Shown here one piece after another: positions 34,470 to 42,228 of a stretch of 54,375 nt of DNA (positions within the stretch are counted from its first letter, which is position 1; each line of letters opens with the position of its first letter). This DNA is from an uncultured Oscillospiraceae bacterium (GTDB taxonomy: Bacteria; Bacillota; Clostridia; Oscillospirales; Ruminococcaceae). The notes beneath the pieces are model-generated. The model saw only the letters and a program-made list of their open reading frames with translations. It had not been told where the DNA came from and ran no database searches. The stretch spans positions 1-54,375 of the forward strand of contig CAJJZS010000014.1 in assembly GCA_905197685.1 (NCBI GenBank), read 5' to 3'. A program made the position numbers and the translations under genes.

Positions 34470-34928
34470 TCAATCTGCAATGAGATAATCGCCCGGCTGT
34501 TTTGTTTTTATCACAAATCCGCCAATCTTTTCTCCGTCTTTTCCAATCGTATATCCCTGCCGATATTCCGACTGAATTTCCTCATACAAGCCGTCCTCGG
34601 TCCGCTCATACACTGTCTGCTCCGGCTGCGCCTGCAAGAATAAAAGTCCGCTGCGCGCAAAACTTTCTCCGTTTGTATCAAAGCAGTAGAATGCGCCCGC
34701 TTCTTTTCCTGTTTGTTCCAAAAGCTGTTCTGCCTCTTCCGACCGATAAGAAGTATCTAACGCAAGATAAATCGTTTCCCCTTTTTGCATCGGAACGGTA
34801 AAAAATGCGTTGTCCTCAAAATCAAACACCGCCGCTGCCTGTCCGTTTGCAGAGAAGGAATCGGCAGATACCGCTGTTCCCGCAGCGCACATCAGAACAG
34901 CAACCGCTGCTGCAATCCATTTTTTCAT
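34470..34928 (-). CDS. Secreted protein of unknown function
   Basis: 152 aa. The signal peptide MKKWIAAAVAVLMCAAGTAVSA is followed by a soluble, acidic, strand-rich domain (VFDFEDNAFFTVPMQKGETIYLALD... to the end, GDYLIAD). The alternation of short strands suggests a single small beta-sandwich. I do not recognise a family. GGGGTGATACAGA precedes the ATG. It lies upstream of the repeat-protein gene on the same strand, 185 bp apart, each with its own promoter. The two promoters share the string GGGGGTATAT, so co-regulation is possible. Confidence 0.75.
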   Translation of the reverse strand: MKKWIAAAVAVLMCAAGTAVSADSFSANGQAAAVFDFEDNAFFTVPMQKGETIYLALDTSYRSEEAEQLLEQTGKEAGAFYCFDTNGESFARSGLLFLQAQPEQTVYERTEDGLYEEIQSEYRQGYTIGKDGEKIGGFVIKTKQPGDYLIAD

Positions 34929-34982
34929 TCTGTATCACCCCTTTGTCTGCTTATTGTTTGAGAAAATGATAATTTCATCTTC

Positions 34983-35011
34983 ATTATATACCCCCTGTTT
35001 TTAAATTGCAA
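34983..35011 (-). promoter_or_regulatory. SigA-type promoter of the secreted-protein gene
   Basis: TTGCAA and TATAAT with a 17-bp spacer; the string GGGGGTATAT overlaps the -10. Confidence 0.72.
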
Positions 35012-35041
35012 CCGTCGCCCCGCCATTTTTTAATTGCAGCG

Positions 35042-35082
35042 AACTGCCCAAAGAATCAGCAGTAACCTTTGGCAGTTTTTTT
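35042..35082 (+). terminator. Terminator-like hairpin with no plus-strand gene before it
   Basis: AACTGCC-c-AAAG / CTTTGGCAGTT stem with seven T on the plus strand, 40 bp upstream of the metY -35. No gene ends here on the plus strand. It could end an unannotated small RNA or be a leftover. Confidence 0.45.
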
Positions 35083-35121
35083 GAACATAATGTCAGATTT
35101 GTAAAACCTTTTTTAGCAGTA

Positions 35122-35150
35122 TTGCAAAAAAAACTTTGCCGTGCTACAAT
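35122..35150 (+). promoter_or_regulatory. Promoter of metY
   Basis: TTGCAA and TACAAT, 17-bp spacer, extended -10 (TGC-TACAAT), 30 bp before the ATG. The leader is too short to hold a SAM riboswitch or T-box. Confidence 0.78.
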
Positions 35151-35179
35151 AAAGTCAGAACGAGAAAGGGTGATTAACC

Positions 35180-36445
35180 ATGAAAATTGAAACACAATGC
35201 CTTCACGAGGGCTATACTCCGCAAAACGGCGAACCGTTAAATCTGCCAATCTATCAAAGCACCACCTACCGATACGAGTCCACCGCGCAGGTCGCTCAAC
35301 TGTTTGACCTCACCGCAGACGGACATATGTATTCCCGAATCTCCAACCCCACAGTAGCGGCGGTAGAACAGAAAATTGCCGCTTTAGAGGGCGGTATCGG
35401 CGCATTATGCACCACCTCCGGTCAGGCTGCAACCCTGATTGCCGTAATGAATATTCTTTCCGCAGGGGATCACATTCTGTGCGCTTCCACCATTTACGGC
35501 GGAACTATCAACCTGCTTTCCGTTACATTAAAACGATTCGGAATCGAAGTTTCCTTCGTAGATGCGGACGATTCGGAAGAAAATTTAAAGCAGCAGCTTC
35601 GCCCCAACACCAAGGCTGTGTTTGCCGAAACGATTGCAAACCCCGCGATTGCCGTTTTGGATATTGAAAAGATGGCGCGGGTCGCTCATTCTCATCAAAT
35701 CCCGCTGATTGTGGACAACACCTTTGCCACTCCCGTATTATGCCGACCGATTTCCTTTGGGGCAGACATTGTTATCCACTCCACCACCAAATATATGGAC
35801 GGTCATGCAACGCAGGTTGGCGGCGTGATTGTGGACAGCGGCAACTTTGACTGGACCTGCGGCAAATTCCCGGAATTTACCCAGCCGGACCAGTCTTACC
35901 ATGGCGTTGTATATACCCGTGATTTCGGCAATGCCGCTTACATCACCAAAGCCCGCGTCCAGTTGATGCGCGACTTCGGATGCTATCCGTCGGCACAGGC
36001 AGCTTTCCTGTTAAATCATGGTTTGGAAACGCTTCCTCTTCGGATGGAGCGCCACTGTGAAAATGCGCAGAAAGTCGCTGAATTCCTTGCCGGCTGCGAC
36101 AAGGTGGAGTCGGTAAACTACCCCGCCCTTCCAAACAATCCTTATCACGATCTTGCACAGAAATATCTGCCCAAGGGATGCAGCGGCGTAATCGCCTTTT
36201 CTGTAAAAGGCGGTCGCGAGGCGGCTGTGCGCCTGATTGACAACTTAAAGCTCGCTTCTTTGGTTGTTCATGTCGCAGATGTACGCACACTGGTACTGCA
36301 CCCGGCAAGCTCCACCCACAGACAGCTTACCGACGAACAGCTTTTGGCTGCCGGTATCCACCCCGGTATGATTCGCCTTTCTGTGGGAATTGAAAATGTC
36401 GATGACATCATTGAGGATCTGTCACAGGCTTTTGAGCGTGTGTAA
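35180..36445 (+). CDS. metY: O-acetylhomoserine sulfhydrylase (Cys/Met-metabolism PLP enzyme)
   Basis: 421 aa. The Cys/Met metabolism PLP fold has YSRISNPTVAAVEQKIAALEGG, VDNTFATPVLCRP and the PLP lysine K204 in HSTTKYMDGHATQVGG. The length (over 420 aa) and the insertion after residue 210 fit O-acetylhomoserine aminocarboxypropyltransferase rather than the shorter cystathionine lyases and synthases. It makes homocysteine from O-acetylhomoserine and sulfide in the cytoplasm. GAAAGGGTG precedes the ATG. No other methionine genes are nearby. Confidence 0.93.
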   Translation: MKIETQCLHEGYTPQNGEPLNLPIYQSTTYRYESTAQVAQLFDLTADGHMYSRISNPTVAAVEQKIAALEGGIGALCTTSGQAATLIAVMNILSAGDHILCASTIYGGTINLLSVTLKRFGIEVSFVDADDSEENLKQQLRPNTKAVFAETIANPAIAVLDIEKMARVAHSHQIPLIVDNTFATPVLCRPISFGADIVIHSTTKYMDGHATQVGGVIVDSGNFDWTCGKFPEFTQPDQSYHGVVYTRDFGNAAYITKARVQLMRDFGCYPSAQAAFLLNHGLETLPLRMERHCENAQKVAEFLAGCDKVESVNYPALPNNPYHDLAQKYLPKGCSGVIAFSVKGGREAAVRLIDNLKLASLVVHVADVRTLVLHPASSTHRQLTDEQLLAAGIHPGMIRLSVGIENVDDIIEDLSQAFERV

Positions 36446-36497
36446 CCGGATTCTTGAGATGCTCAAATAAAAACCAAAATGTACGGAGGTAATTGCT

Positions 36498-36809
36498 ATG
36501 AAAAAACTACTGACACTTGCTCTGGCAGCTTCCATGCTGCTTGCGTTGAGCATCAACTCTTTTGCATTGGGAAATTATGTTCTGGCTACCGATGAGCTGG
36601 GCACTGCCGAGGAAGAACCGATTCCCGAAGAGGACACCGAATTGGAACCTGTTCCCGACACCGAGGTTACTCCCGAACCGGACACTGAACAGCCAACCCC
36701 TGTTGACAAGGTAAACCCGGACACCGGCGCAGACAGCTTTGTCAGCGTTGCGGCAGCTACGGCAGCCCTTTCCGGTATCGGACTGGTTTGTCTGAAGAAA
36801 AAGAGATAA
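36498..36809 (+). CDS. Sortase-anchored mini-protein with no functional domain
   Basis: 103 aa. A signal peptide (1 to about 29) is followed by a 40-residue Glu/Pro/Thr-rich acidic linker and the sorting signal N73-P-D-T-G77. Then comes a hydrophobic segment (80-98) and the basic end KKKR, the complete layout of a sortase substrate of the NPxTG type. Between signal and anchor there is only the linker, so after sorting the mature protein would be about 45 residues of acidic, proline-rich chain on the wall. CGGAGG precedes the ATG. It lies 52 bp after metY and may be partly co-transcribed. A good terminator follows. Confidence 0.85.
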   Translation: MKKLLTLALAASMLLALSINSFALGNYVLATDELGTAEEEPIPEEDTELEPVPDTEVTPEPDTEQPTPVDKVNPDTGADSFVSVAAATAALSGIGLVCLKKKR

Positions 36810-36818
36810 CACTCCCGC

Positions 36819-36850
36819 AATCCGTCCCCTTTTCGGGGACGGATTTTTTA
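36819..36850 (+). terminator. Terminator of the sortase-anchored mini-protein gene
   Basis: 11-bp arms AATCCGTCCCC / GGGGACGGATT plus a T-run. Confidence 0.88.
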
Positions 36851-36904
36851 TTTTCTTTTCTTTTTTTCGCCCTTTTAATTTACAAAAATTTTAAAATTCG
36901 GCAC

Positions 36905-36936
36905 AAAAAAGGTCGGAAACCGTTTGATTTCCGACC
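36905..36936 (-). terminator. Terminator of the dehydrogenase-dipeptidase operon
   Basis: Arms GGTCGGAAA / TTTCCGACC, followed by six U on the minus strand. Confidence 0.85.
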
Positions 36937-36950
36937 CTGAATGTTATCTG

Positions 36951-38435
36951 TTAAGCGTCGCTTCGGGAAAAGCTGTTTTTCATCAAGCAGCTGGAAGTGT
37001 ACAAAACACGGTCCAACAGCTCCTGCGTCTTTTGTTCTACCCAATCAGAAATTTCCTGATTTGCTTTTTGGAAAAATTCAGCCTTGTTTTCCGGCTGTGT
37101 TTCCAAAAATTCGCGGTCAAAACGATTGATCATCTCATGCGCCTTCGCGCTGACTGCATTTTGATACTGTTCAATATGGGAGGCATTTTCACTGAAATGT
37201 GCGTCTGCCAACGCAGCGATGATTCGGTTAACCCAATAGAAATTTTCTGTGGTCGGCTTTGTGTGGATTTCTCCCAGATAAGCCGGTGTTTCCTCTATCC
37301 GTGTATAGAACGGAACCATTGCGTTAAATACATTGCTGCCCAAAGCAATCCACTGAATTGCTTTTAAATCGTCCGGCATATACGGTCTAATCTGTACTAA
37401 ACCAAGCACATTGTTGCGGTTGATACCGATTGGGCGGAACATTCCTGCCTGATTTCCCGTTGTGTGTTTTGCATAAACATCATAAGGCGTTCCCTGATAG
37501 TGGTTGGAAAGAACCCATTTTACTTCTTCCAGTGTAATCTTTTTCTCGGGAACCATCGCCCACGGCAGATTGTCGCTTGCCGGTGTGTATTCTGCTGCCT
37601 CTCCGTCCCAAACAATGCTCGGATTAAAGTAGCGCAGCATCGCCCATGCGCGCGGAGTGTTGTAGGTGTGGTCCGAATCATCATGAGAACCAAATGCGTC
37701 CCGTGGGTTAAACGGCTCGGACAAATCCATGCGGCGGTCAAGGTGATGTTCTTTCACAAACTGTCTGAGATTCGGAGAACAAAGATGTTCTTTCTGCGCG
37801 CCGTATGCGTCCTCAAAATCAAAGGAGTCGATTCCCAGCTGGTTTGGCATTACAACATAGCTGTTGTCCGGCACTTTCTTTGCAATCCATTGATGACCGC
37901 CAATCGTTTCCAGCCACCAAATTTCGTCCTCGTCCTGAAAAGCGATTCCGTTCATTTCATATGTTCCGTAGGTTTCCAGCAACATTCCCAAGCGCTTTAC
38001 TCCGTCCCGAGCCGAGGAAATGTACGGCAGCGTAATCGTTACCATATCTTCTTCCCCGATTCCGCCGGCAATCTCCGGTTTTCCGTTTTCTGCTTTTTGA
38101 TAAACAACCAGCGGGTCTGCCCCCGCTACGATAGCGTTGGTTGTCAGCGTTTCGGTTGCCGTCATCGACACATTCTTTTCATTTACCCCATATGCGCCCC
38201 AGATTCCTTCCGCATTGTCCGAGCTTGGCATATAGGTGTATCTCATCGGATTCTCGGGAAGCGAAATCTCTGCATGGGAAAGAACCGAGCGGTAAACTTT
38301 CGGCTGCTCCTGCGGATTCATTACAGCGAACCGTTTTGCCACAAACGAACCTGAACCCGAATCTTCATTTCTTGCCACAATGGTAGAACCATCATAACTT
38401 GCGCCTTTTCCGACCAGTATTGTTGTGCAAGCCAT
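36951..38435 (-). CDS. C69 family dipeptidase (PepD-type)
   Basis: 494 aa. It begins Met-Ala-Cys: Cys3 is the expected nucleophile of this N-terminal-nucleophile hydrolase family, exposed after processing. The blocks TTILVGKGASYDGSTIVARNEDSG and WGAYGVNEKNVSMTATET are family hallmarks. It hydrolyses a broad range of dipeptides in the cytoplasm; no signal peptide is seen. It follows the dehydrogenase gene by 24 bp and is in the same operon. Confidence 0.94.
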   Translation of the reverse strand: MACTTILVGKGASYDGSTIVARNEDSGSGSFVAKRFAVMNPQEQPKVYRSVLSHAEISLPENPMRYTYMPSSDNAEGIWGAYGVNEKNVSMTATETLTTNAIVAGADPLVVYQKAENGKPEIAGGIGEEDMVTITLPYISSARDGVKRLGMLLETYGTYEMNGIAFQDEDEIWWLETIGGHQWIAKKVPDNSYVVMPNQLGIDSFDFEDAYGAQKEHLCSPNLRQFVKEHHLDRRMDLSEPFNPRDAFGSHDDSDHTYNTPRAWAMLRYFNPSIVWDGEAAEYTPASDNLPWAMVPEKKITLEEVKWVLSNHYQGTPYDVYAKHTTGNQAGMFRPIGINRNNVLGLVQIRPYMPDDLKAIQWIALGSNVFNAMVPFYTRIEETPAYLGEIHTKPTTENFYWVNRIIAALADAHFSENASHIEQYQNAVSAKAHEMINRFDREFLETQPENKAEFFQKANQEISDWVEQKTQELLDRVLYTSSCLMKNSFSRSDA

Positions 38436-38459
38436 TCTAAATCTCTTCTTTCTTATATT

Positions 38460-39341
38460 TTATTCTGCATCTCTTTGATAATATTTGATTAAAGCCTGTG
38501 TTCCGTCATTTTCCAAGCCCATTTCAGCCATCTTCTCATATAAACCCAGCACTGTGTTTAGCATTTCAAGCTCTACCCCTGCTTTCCGGCTTTCATCGCG
38601 GACAATTTTCATATCCTTGATAAAATGCTTGATAAAAAATCCCGGAGCAAAATCTCCCGCCAATGCGCGTGGAGCCATGTTGCTCAGCTGCCAGCTTCCC
38701 GCTGCGCCCGCGCCGATTGCCTCAAGTACACGCTGAGGGTCAAGCCCCGCCTTTTGCGCATAAGTAAGAGCCTCGGTGTAAGCCGCCGTTGCGCCTGCTA
38801 CCGCAATCTGATTTGCCGCTTTGGTGTGTTGACCGCTGCCTGCCGCGCCCATGTACACAATATTTTTTCCCATACATTCCAGTAACGGCATTGCCTCTTT
38901 TAAATCGCTTTCGTCCCCGCCGACCATAATGGATAGCGTCGCGTTGCGCGCCCCGCTGTCACCGCCGGACACCGGCGCGTCCATCACGCGAATCCCCTTC
39001 TTTTTTCCTTCTTCATACAGTTCCTTTGCCAAGGAGGGAGAAGAGGTTGTCATGTCAATCGCAAGCGTACCCGGACGCGCGCTGTCAAAAATTCCTCCCT
39101 CGTCACAGAAAACTTCCCTCACATCGGTAGGATAACCGACCATAACAAAGATAACGTCCGCATTCTGTACCGCTTCGCGAACGGTGCGGCAAGGATGAAT
39201 CCCAAATTGCTGCTCCAGTTCCAACAGCTTTTCATACTTGTGGGTGTACGCGCTGACCGAATAACCGTTTTTGGCAAGATGCCCCGCCTGCTGGCTGCCC
39301 ATCACACCGGTACCAATCCATGCTATACGAGTTTTGTTCAT
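38460..39341 (-). CDS. NAD(P)-dependent beta-hydroxyacid dehydrogenase
   Basis: 293 aa; the start at 39341 has AAGGAGG upstream, and an in-frame codon further up has no ribosome site. Rossmann motif GTGVMGS near residue 10, substrate-site DAPVSGGDSGA and the catalytic Lys in HTKAANQIAVAG place it in the 3-hydroxyisobutyrate / tartronate-semialdehyde reductase family. The exact acid is not predictable. It is co-transcribed with the downstream dipeptidase gene; the functional link is not obvious. Confidence 0.92.
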   Translation of the reverse strand: MNKTRIAWIGTGVMGSQQAGHLAKNGYSVSAYTHKYEKLLELEQQFGIHPCRTVREAVQNADVIFVMVGYPTDVREVFCDEGGIFDSARPGTLAIDMTTSSPSLAKELYEEGKKKGIRVMDAPVSGGDSGARNATLSIMVGGDESDLKEAMPLLECMGKNIVYMGAAGSGQHTKAANQIAVAGATAAYTEALTYAQKAGLDPQRVLEAIGAGAAGSWQLSNMAPRALAGDFAPGFFIKHFIKDMKIVRDESRKAGVELEMLNTVLGLYEKMAEMGLENDGTQALIKYYQRDAE

Positions 39342-39399
39342 CAAACATTCCTCCTTAAATATGAAAAAGTGGTAAAATTTGCATTTCTGCGTTATCTTT

Positions 39400-39428
39400 A
39401 TTGTAAAACGATACAGACAAATAATCAA
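39400..39428 (-). promoter_or_regulatory. SigA-type promoter of the dehydrogenase-dipeptidase operon
   Basis: TTGATT and TACAAT on the minus strand with a 17-bp spacer. The following 39430-39660 is pyrimidine- and AT-rich, with no gene seen. Confidence 0.75.
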
Positions 39429-39664
39429 GAGAGAACAAAATTTTCTGTCTGTTTTTTATTCAATTTGCTGATTTTTCATCTGTTTTTTCTCTCATCTTTT
39501 TTACCTGACTTTAAATTTTTTTACTTTACATAATTTTCTCTCCTTCGTTTCTAAAATAAAAAATAAAAGTAAAACAACGCTTTTCTAAAACAAATCGGTC
39601 GATAATCTTTCTAATTCACACCACAAACAGAACAATCATAAAAAAATCGGAATATCCTGTCAGA

Positions 39665-39692
39665 ACCCTTCTGTTTTTTTGGGCATACAGTA
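39665..39692 (+). promoter_or_regulatory. Sigma-K-like promoter of cotJABC
   Basis: AC at 39665-39666, a 17-bp spacer and CATACAGTA (39684-39692) fit the sigma-K pattern AC-N16/17-CATAnnnTA. CATACAGT also fits a sigma-E -10, but no matching sigma-E -35 lies at the right distance. Confidence 0.6.
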
Positions 39693-39771
39693 AAAGTACA
39701 GGCGCAAAATCAGGCAGAAAAACGATGTCTGCCTTGCGCGCCTAAAAAAACAAAAGGAGTGATCAGCCGGT

Positions 39772-39984
39772 ATGCTGTTCCATTTTGATTCTGATGAAAA
39801 TCAAACAGGATGCTGTTCCGAGCTTACCAATCAGCCGATTTCGTTGGCGATGATTTACGCCCCCTCTCAAAAATGGGAGGATTTGTATGAAACGGGATTA
39901 GGGCTGGAACGAGGAACCATCTTCGCTCAGTTGGATAAACCGTTTATCGGGGAGGAGGCTGTTTCAAATGTTTCAAAACGATAA
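39772..39984 (+). CDS. cotJA: Spore coat protein CotJA
   Basis: 70 aa. The second half, ISLAMIYAPSQKWEDLYETGLGLERGTIFAQLDKPFIG, is the conserved CotJA block (Met-rich aliphatic strand, WxxLY, RGTIFxxLDKPF). It has an extra N-terminal stretch with a Cys pair. The protein is assembled into the inner coat with CotJC. AAAGGAG lies upstream at a rather long distance (12 nt). It overlaps cotJB by 17 nt. Confidence 0.92.
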   Translation: MLFHFDSDENQTGCCSELTNQPISLAMIYAPSQKWEDLYETGLGLERGTIFAQLDKPFIGEEAVSNVSKR

Positions 39985-40258
39985 TAACCGCCAAACCCTG
40001 ATGAAACGGGTACAGATGTATGAATTTGCCCTGGTAGAAGCGGGGATGTTTTTGGATACTCACCCTCAGGACCGGGAAGCGCTGAAATATCACCAAAAGT
40101 ACAGCAAACTTCTCGCAGAAGCAAAAGCAGAGTATGAAAAACGATTCGGTCCGCTGCAACCAACCGCTCCGGAAGGCGCAACCCGCTGGGATTGGGTGGA
40201 TAACCCATGGCCGTGGGACTTGGAAGCAAACATCGGCGCACAGGCAGAGGAGGAATAG
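39968..40258 (+). CDS. cotJB: Spore coat protein CotJB
   Basis: 96 aa. It carries the typical CotJB helical domain (QMYEFALVEAGMFLDTHPQDREALKYHQKY...YEKRFGPL) and Trp-rich end WDWVDNPWPWDLE. It is a small cytoplasmic or coat protein encoded between CotJA and the catalase CotJC. GGGGAGGAGG precedes the ATG inside cotJA. Confidence 0.94.
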   Translation: MFQNDNNRQTLMKRVQMYEFALVEAGMFLDTHPQDREALKYHQKYSKLLAEAKAEYEKRFGPLQPTAPEGATRWDWVDNPWPWDLEANIGAQAEEE

Positions 40259-40261
40259 GAG

Positions 40262-40891
40262 ATGTGGAGTTATTCAAAAAAATTAGAGTATCCGGTTAAA
40301 ATTACCCGTCCAAACGCCGCCGCGGCAAAGGTTATCATCTCACAGCTGGGCGGACCCGACGGTGAAATGGGCGCGGCAACCCGCTACCTCAGCCAGAGGT
40401 ATGCCGCCCCGTGGGGACAGGTGAAAGCCGGTCTTACCGATGTCGGTACCGAAGAACTGGCGCACATCGAAATTGTCAGTGCAATTTTACACCAGCTGAC
40501 CAAAGGGCTCAGTGTGGACGAAATCAAAACAGGCGGGTTTGACACCTACTTCGTAGATCACACAACCGGCATTTATCCGCAGGCAGCTTCGGGTATGCCT
40601 TTTTCCGCCGCTACCTTGCAGTCAACGGGCGATATCATCTGCGATCTAACCGAGGACCTCGCTGCCGAACAAAAAGCACGTGTCACTTATGACAATATTC
40701 TGCGGCTTGTAGATGACCCCGATGTACGCGACCCAATCAAATTCTTGCGAGAACGCGAAATTGTGCATTTCCAGCGTTTCGGCGAGATGCTTCGCCATGC
40801 CCAGGAACAGCTTGACAGCAAAAACTTCTACGCATTTAATCCCGACTTTGATGTTAACCGCGTCAACAGAAAAAATCCCCGCAGAAAATAA
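40262..40891 (+). CDS. cotJC: Spore coat manganese-catalase-like protein CotJC
   Basis: 209 aa. Ferritin-like four-helix fold with the dinuclear-manganese Glu/His ligands of manganese catalases, in GGPDGEMGAATRYLSQRY (helix 1), GTEELAHIEIVSAI (helix 2) and EREIVHFQRFGEML (helix 4). It is deposited in the spore coat, where it may decompose peroxide. It starts 3 nt after cotJB's stop. Its transcript would now end at the IS200-derived hairpin at 40900-40925. Confidence 0.95.
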   Translation: MWSYSKKLEYPVKITRPNAAAAKVIISQLGGPDGEMGAATRYLSQRYAAPWGQVKAGLTDVGTEELAHIEIVSAILHQLTKGLSVDEIKTGGFDTYFVDHTTGIYPQAASGMPFSAATLQSTGDIICDLTEDLAAEQKARVTYDNILRLVDDPDVRDPIKFLREREIVHFQRFGEMLRHAQEQLDSKNFYAFNPDFDVNRVNRKNPRRK

Positions 40892-40899
40892 CAGAAAGC

Positions 40900-41190
40900 A
40901 AAACCACCCATTGAATGGGTGGTTTGAACAGACCCTATAAGGGTCTATCTCTTGTGGTTGCCCCCTTAAGGGGGCTCTGAATGGATTTGACAACCACACT
41001 TTTTTCTCCGGCAGCCCCCTACTCGGGGGCTGTTTCTTTTTGCCTACTGATTCTTGCTACCTGTAAACGGGTCTATATACTCTTTCAAACTCAACTGATT
41101 ATTTATATATTCCCTGATTGCATTTTCGTACTTCTCTACTGTTCCTACAAAATATCCTCTGCACCAGAAATGTCGATTATAAAATAAGGA
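40900..41190. mobile_element. IS200/IS605-family remnant (end hairpins plus 3' piece of tnpA)
   Basis: Several perfect hairpins are packed together: AACCACCCATT/AATGGGTGGTT (40902-40924), AGACCCT/AGGGTCT (40930-40946), GCCCCC-ttaa-GGGGGC (40960-40975) and CAGCCCCC/GGGGGCTG (41012-41032). Next to them on the minus strand is the last part of a TnpA gene. Subterminal hairpins are what IS200/IS605 transposases recognise. The other end of the element and most of tnpA are missing, so it is not mobile by itself. It lies between cotJC and the AT-rich DUF4268 gene. Confidence 0.75.
41044..41190 (-). pseudogene. tnpA: Truncated IS200-type transposase (TnpA C-terminus)
   Basis: 48 in-frame codons ending TAG, including NRHFWCRGYFVGTVEKYENA and then INNQLSLKEYIDPFTG. 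This is the recognisable C-terminal part of Y1 (HUH) transposase TnpA, including the helix that normally bears the catalytic Tyr region (RGYFVGTVEK). The N-terminal two thirds with the HUH motif are missing. The frame is cut at the TAA that ends the neighbouring DUF4268 gene, so a recombination joint lies at about 41190. Confidence 0.8.
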
Positions 41191-42117
41191 TTAAAGATAT
41201 TTATTAAATGCTTTTTTCATTTTTAATGCAACATCCATAATCCAATCAAATTGCTCCGTCCACTTGTCCTTATTCTCAAAATCTGCAACATGGGATATCA
41301 AGATTCTGCTGGCTTTCTTATCCGGTAATTCTCTCCAGTCAAGTTTCATACCCATATCCGTTTCAATTTCTGTCTTATGAGAGTAAAACTTATGGAACAA
41401 TTCTTTATCATCGGAAATATACCACTCTACCACAATCAGATTATCTTTTCTAATTTGATTGATGTTAATATGACAGGCAGAAGAACCTACACTCATTGTC
41501 ATCCAATGCTCTGTACTCGCCTTTCTTTTATTAAACTCTTTTACAAAATGATTGTTTGCAAACGCATAATCATTGAATGAAATCCAATAGTCATATCTTG
41601 CCTGAAGTGTCGGGGAACTTCCTGTGTGCCGTTTAATTTCTTTTGTCCAATCATTTGGTTTTTCTATTACTTCAAATTTAACCGCAATATCAGAACCGCC
41701 TATTTGATATATTTTAATTTCCACCAGGAAAAAAGCAATATTTTCATCTGTATGATTGTTTAGCCATTCAATTGCGGCACGATGTTCTTCTCTGGCTCTC
41801 TTTACAACCCAAATGATAATATCCGCAGATTTACCGGACGCATAGGTTATCAGTTTGCCTAAGTGGTCATGATTAGTATCCTCAAGCTGATTTTCAATAA
41901 TAATCTTCCTGTCTGTGCCTGTTTCTGTCGCATAAATGTCAACATTAAAATCTCCGACACCGGACTCTGTCTCGTCAATTGTTATTTCCAAACCAACGGC
42001 ATCCGCTAACAATGCAAGATTATCTTCCTCTGCAAGCCAAGGCGTAAAGTCCAATGCTTCATGCGGCCAGACCTTTCGCAGGTCTTTTATTTCTTTTAAT
42101 CTTCCTAAGTTAATCAT
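41191..42117 (-). CDS. DUF4268 protein, nuclease-like
   Basis: 308 aa; start at 42117 with GAGGGAC upstream. The N-terminal half has GVGDFNVDIYAT followed by KIIIENQLEDTNHDHLGKLITYASG, a D...ExQ arrangement like the PD-(D/E)XK nuclease core; the C-terminal half is the DUF4268 region. These proteins are usually accessory and often sit in islands. Biochemistry is unknown. The gene is visibly more AT-rich than the genes on either side, and it abuts a broken IS200 element, so horizontal acquisition is likely. Confidence 0.82.
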   Translation of the reverse strand: MINLGRLKEIKDLRKVWPHEALDFTPWLAEEDNLALLADAVGLEITIDETESGVGDFNVDIYATETGTDRKIIIENQLEDTNHDHLGKLITYASGKSADIIIWVVKRAREEHRAAIEWLNNHTDENIAFFLVEIKIYQIGGSDIAVKFEVIEKPNDWTKEIKRHTGSSPTLQARYDYWISFNDYAFANNHFVKEFNKRKASTEHWMTMSVGSSACHININQIRKDNLIVVEWYISDDKELFHKFYSHKTEIETDMGMKLDWRELPDKKASRILISHVADFENKDKWTEQFDWIMDVALKMKKAFNKYL

Positions 42118-42228
42118 AATATTGTCCCTCTTTTCCGCAAAACACACCATTAAACTAACTTCGTCATAAAACTATTTTGTTTATCCATTTTTATTGGTTC
42201 AAAGACTGCTTATTCAAATTTTTGTAGA

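Noticed and set aside
35083..35179. SAM riboswitch or T-box before metY
   Set aside because: The promoter lies only 30 bp before the start codon, leaving no room for such an element.
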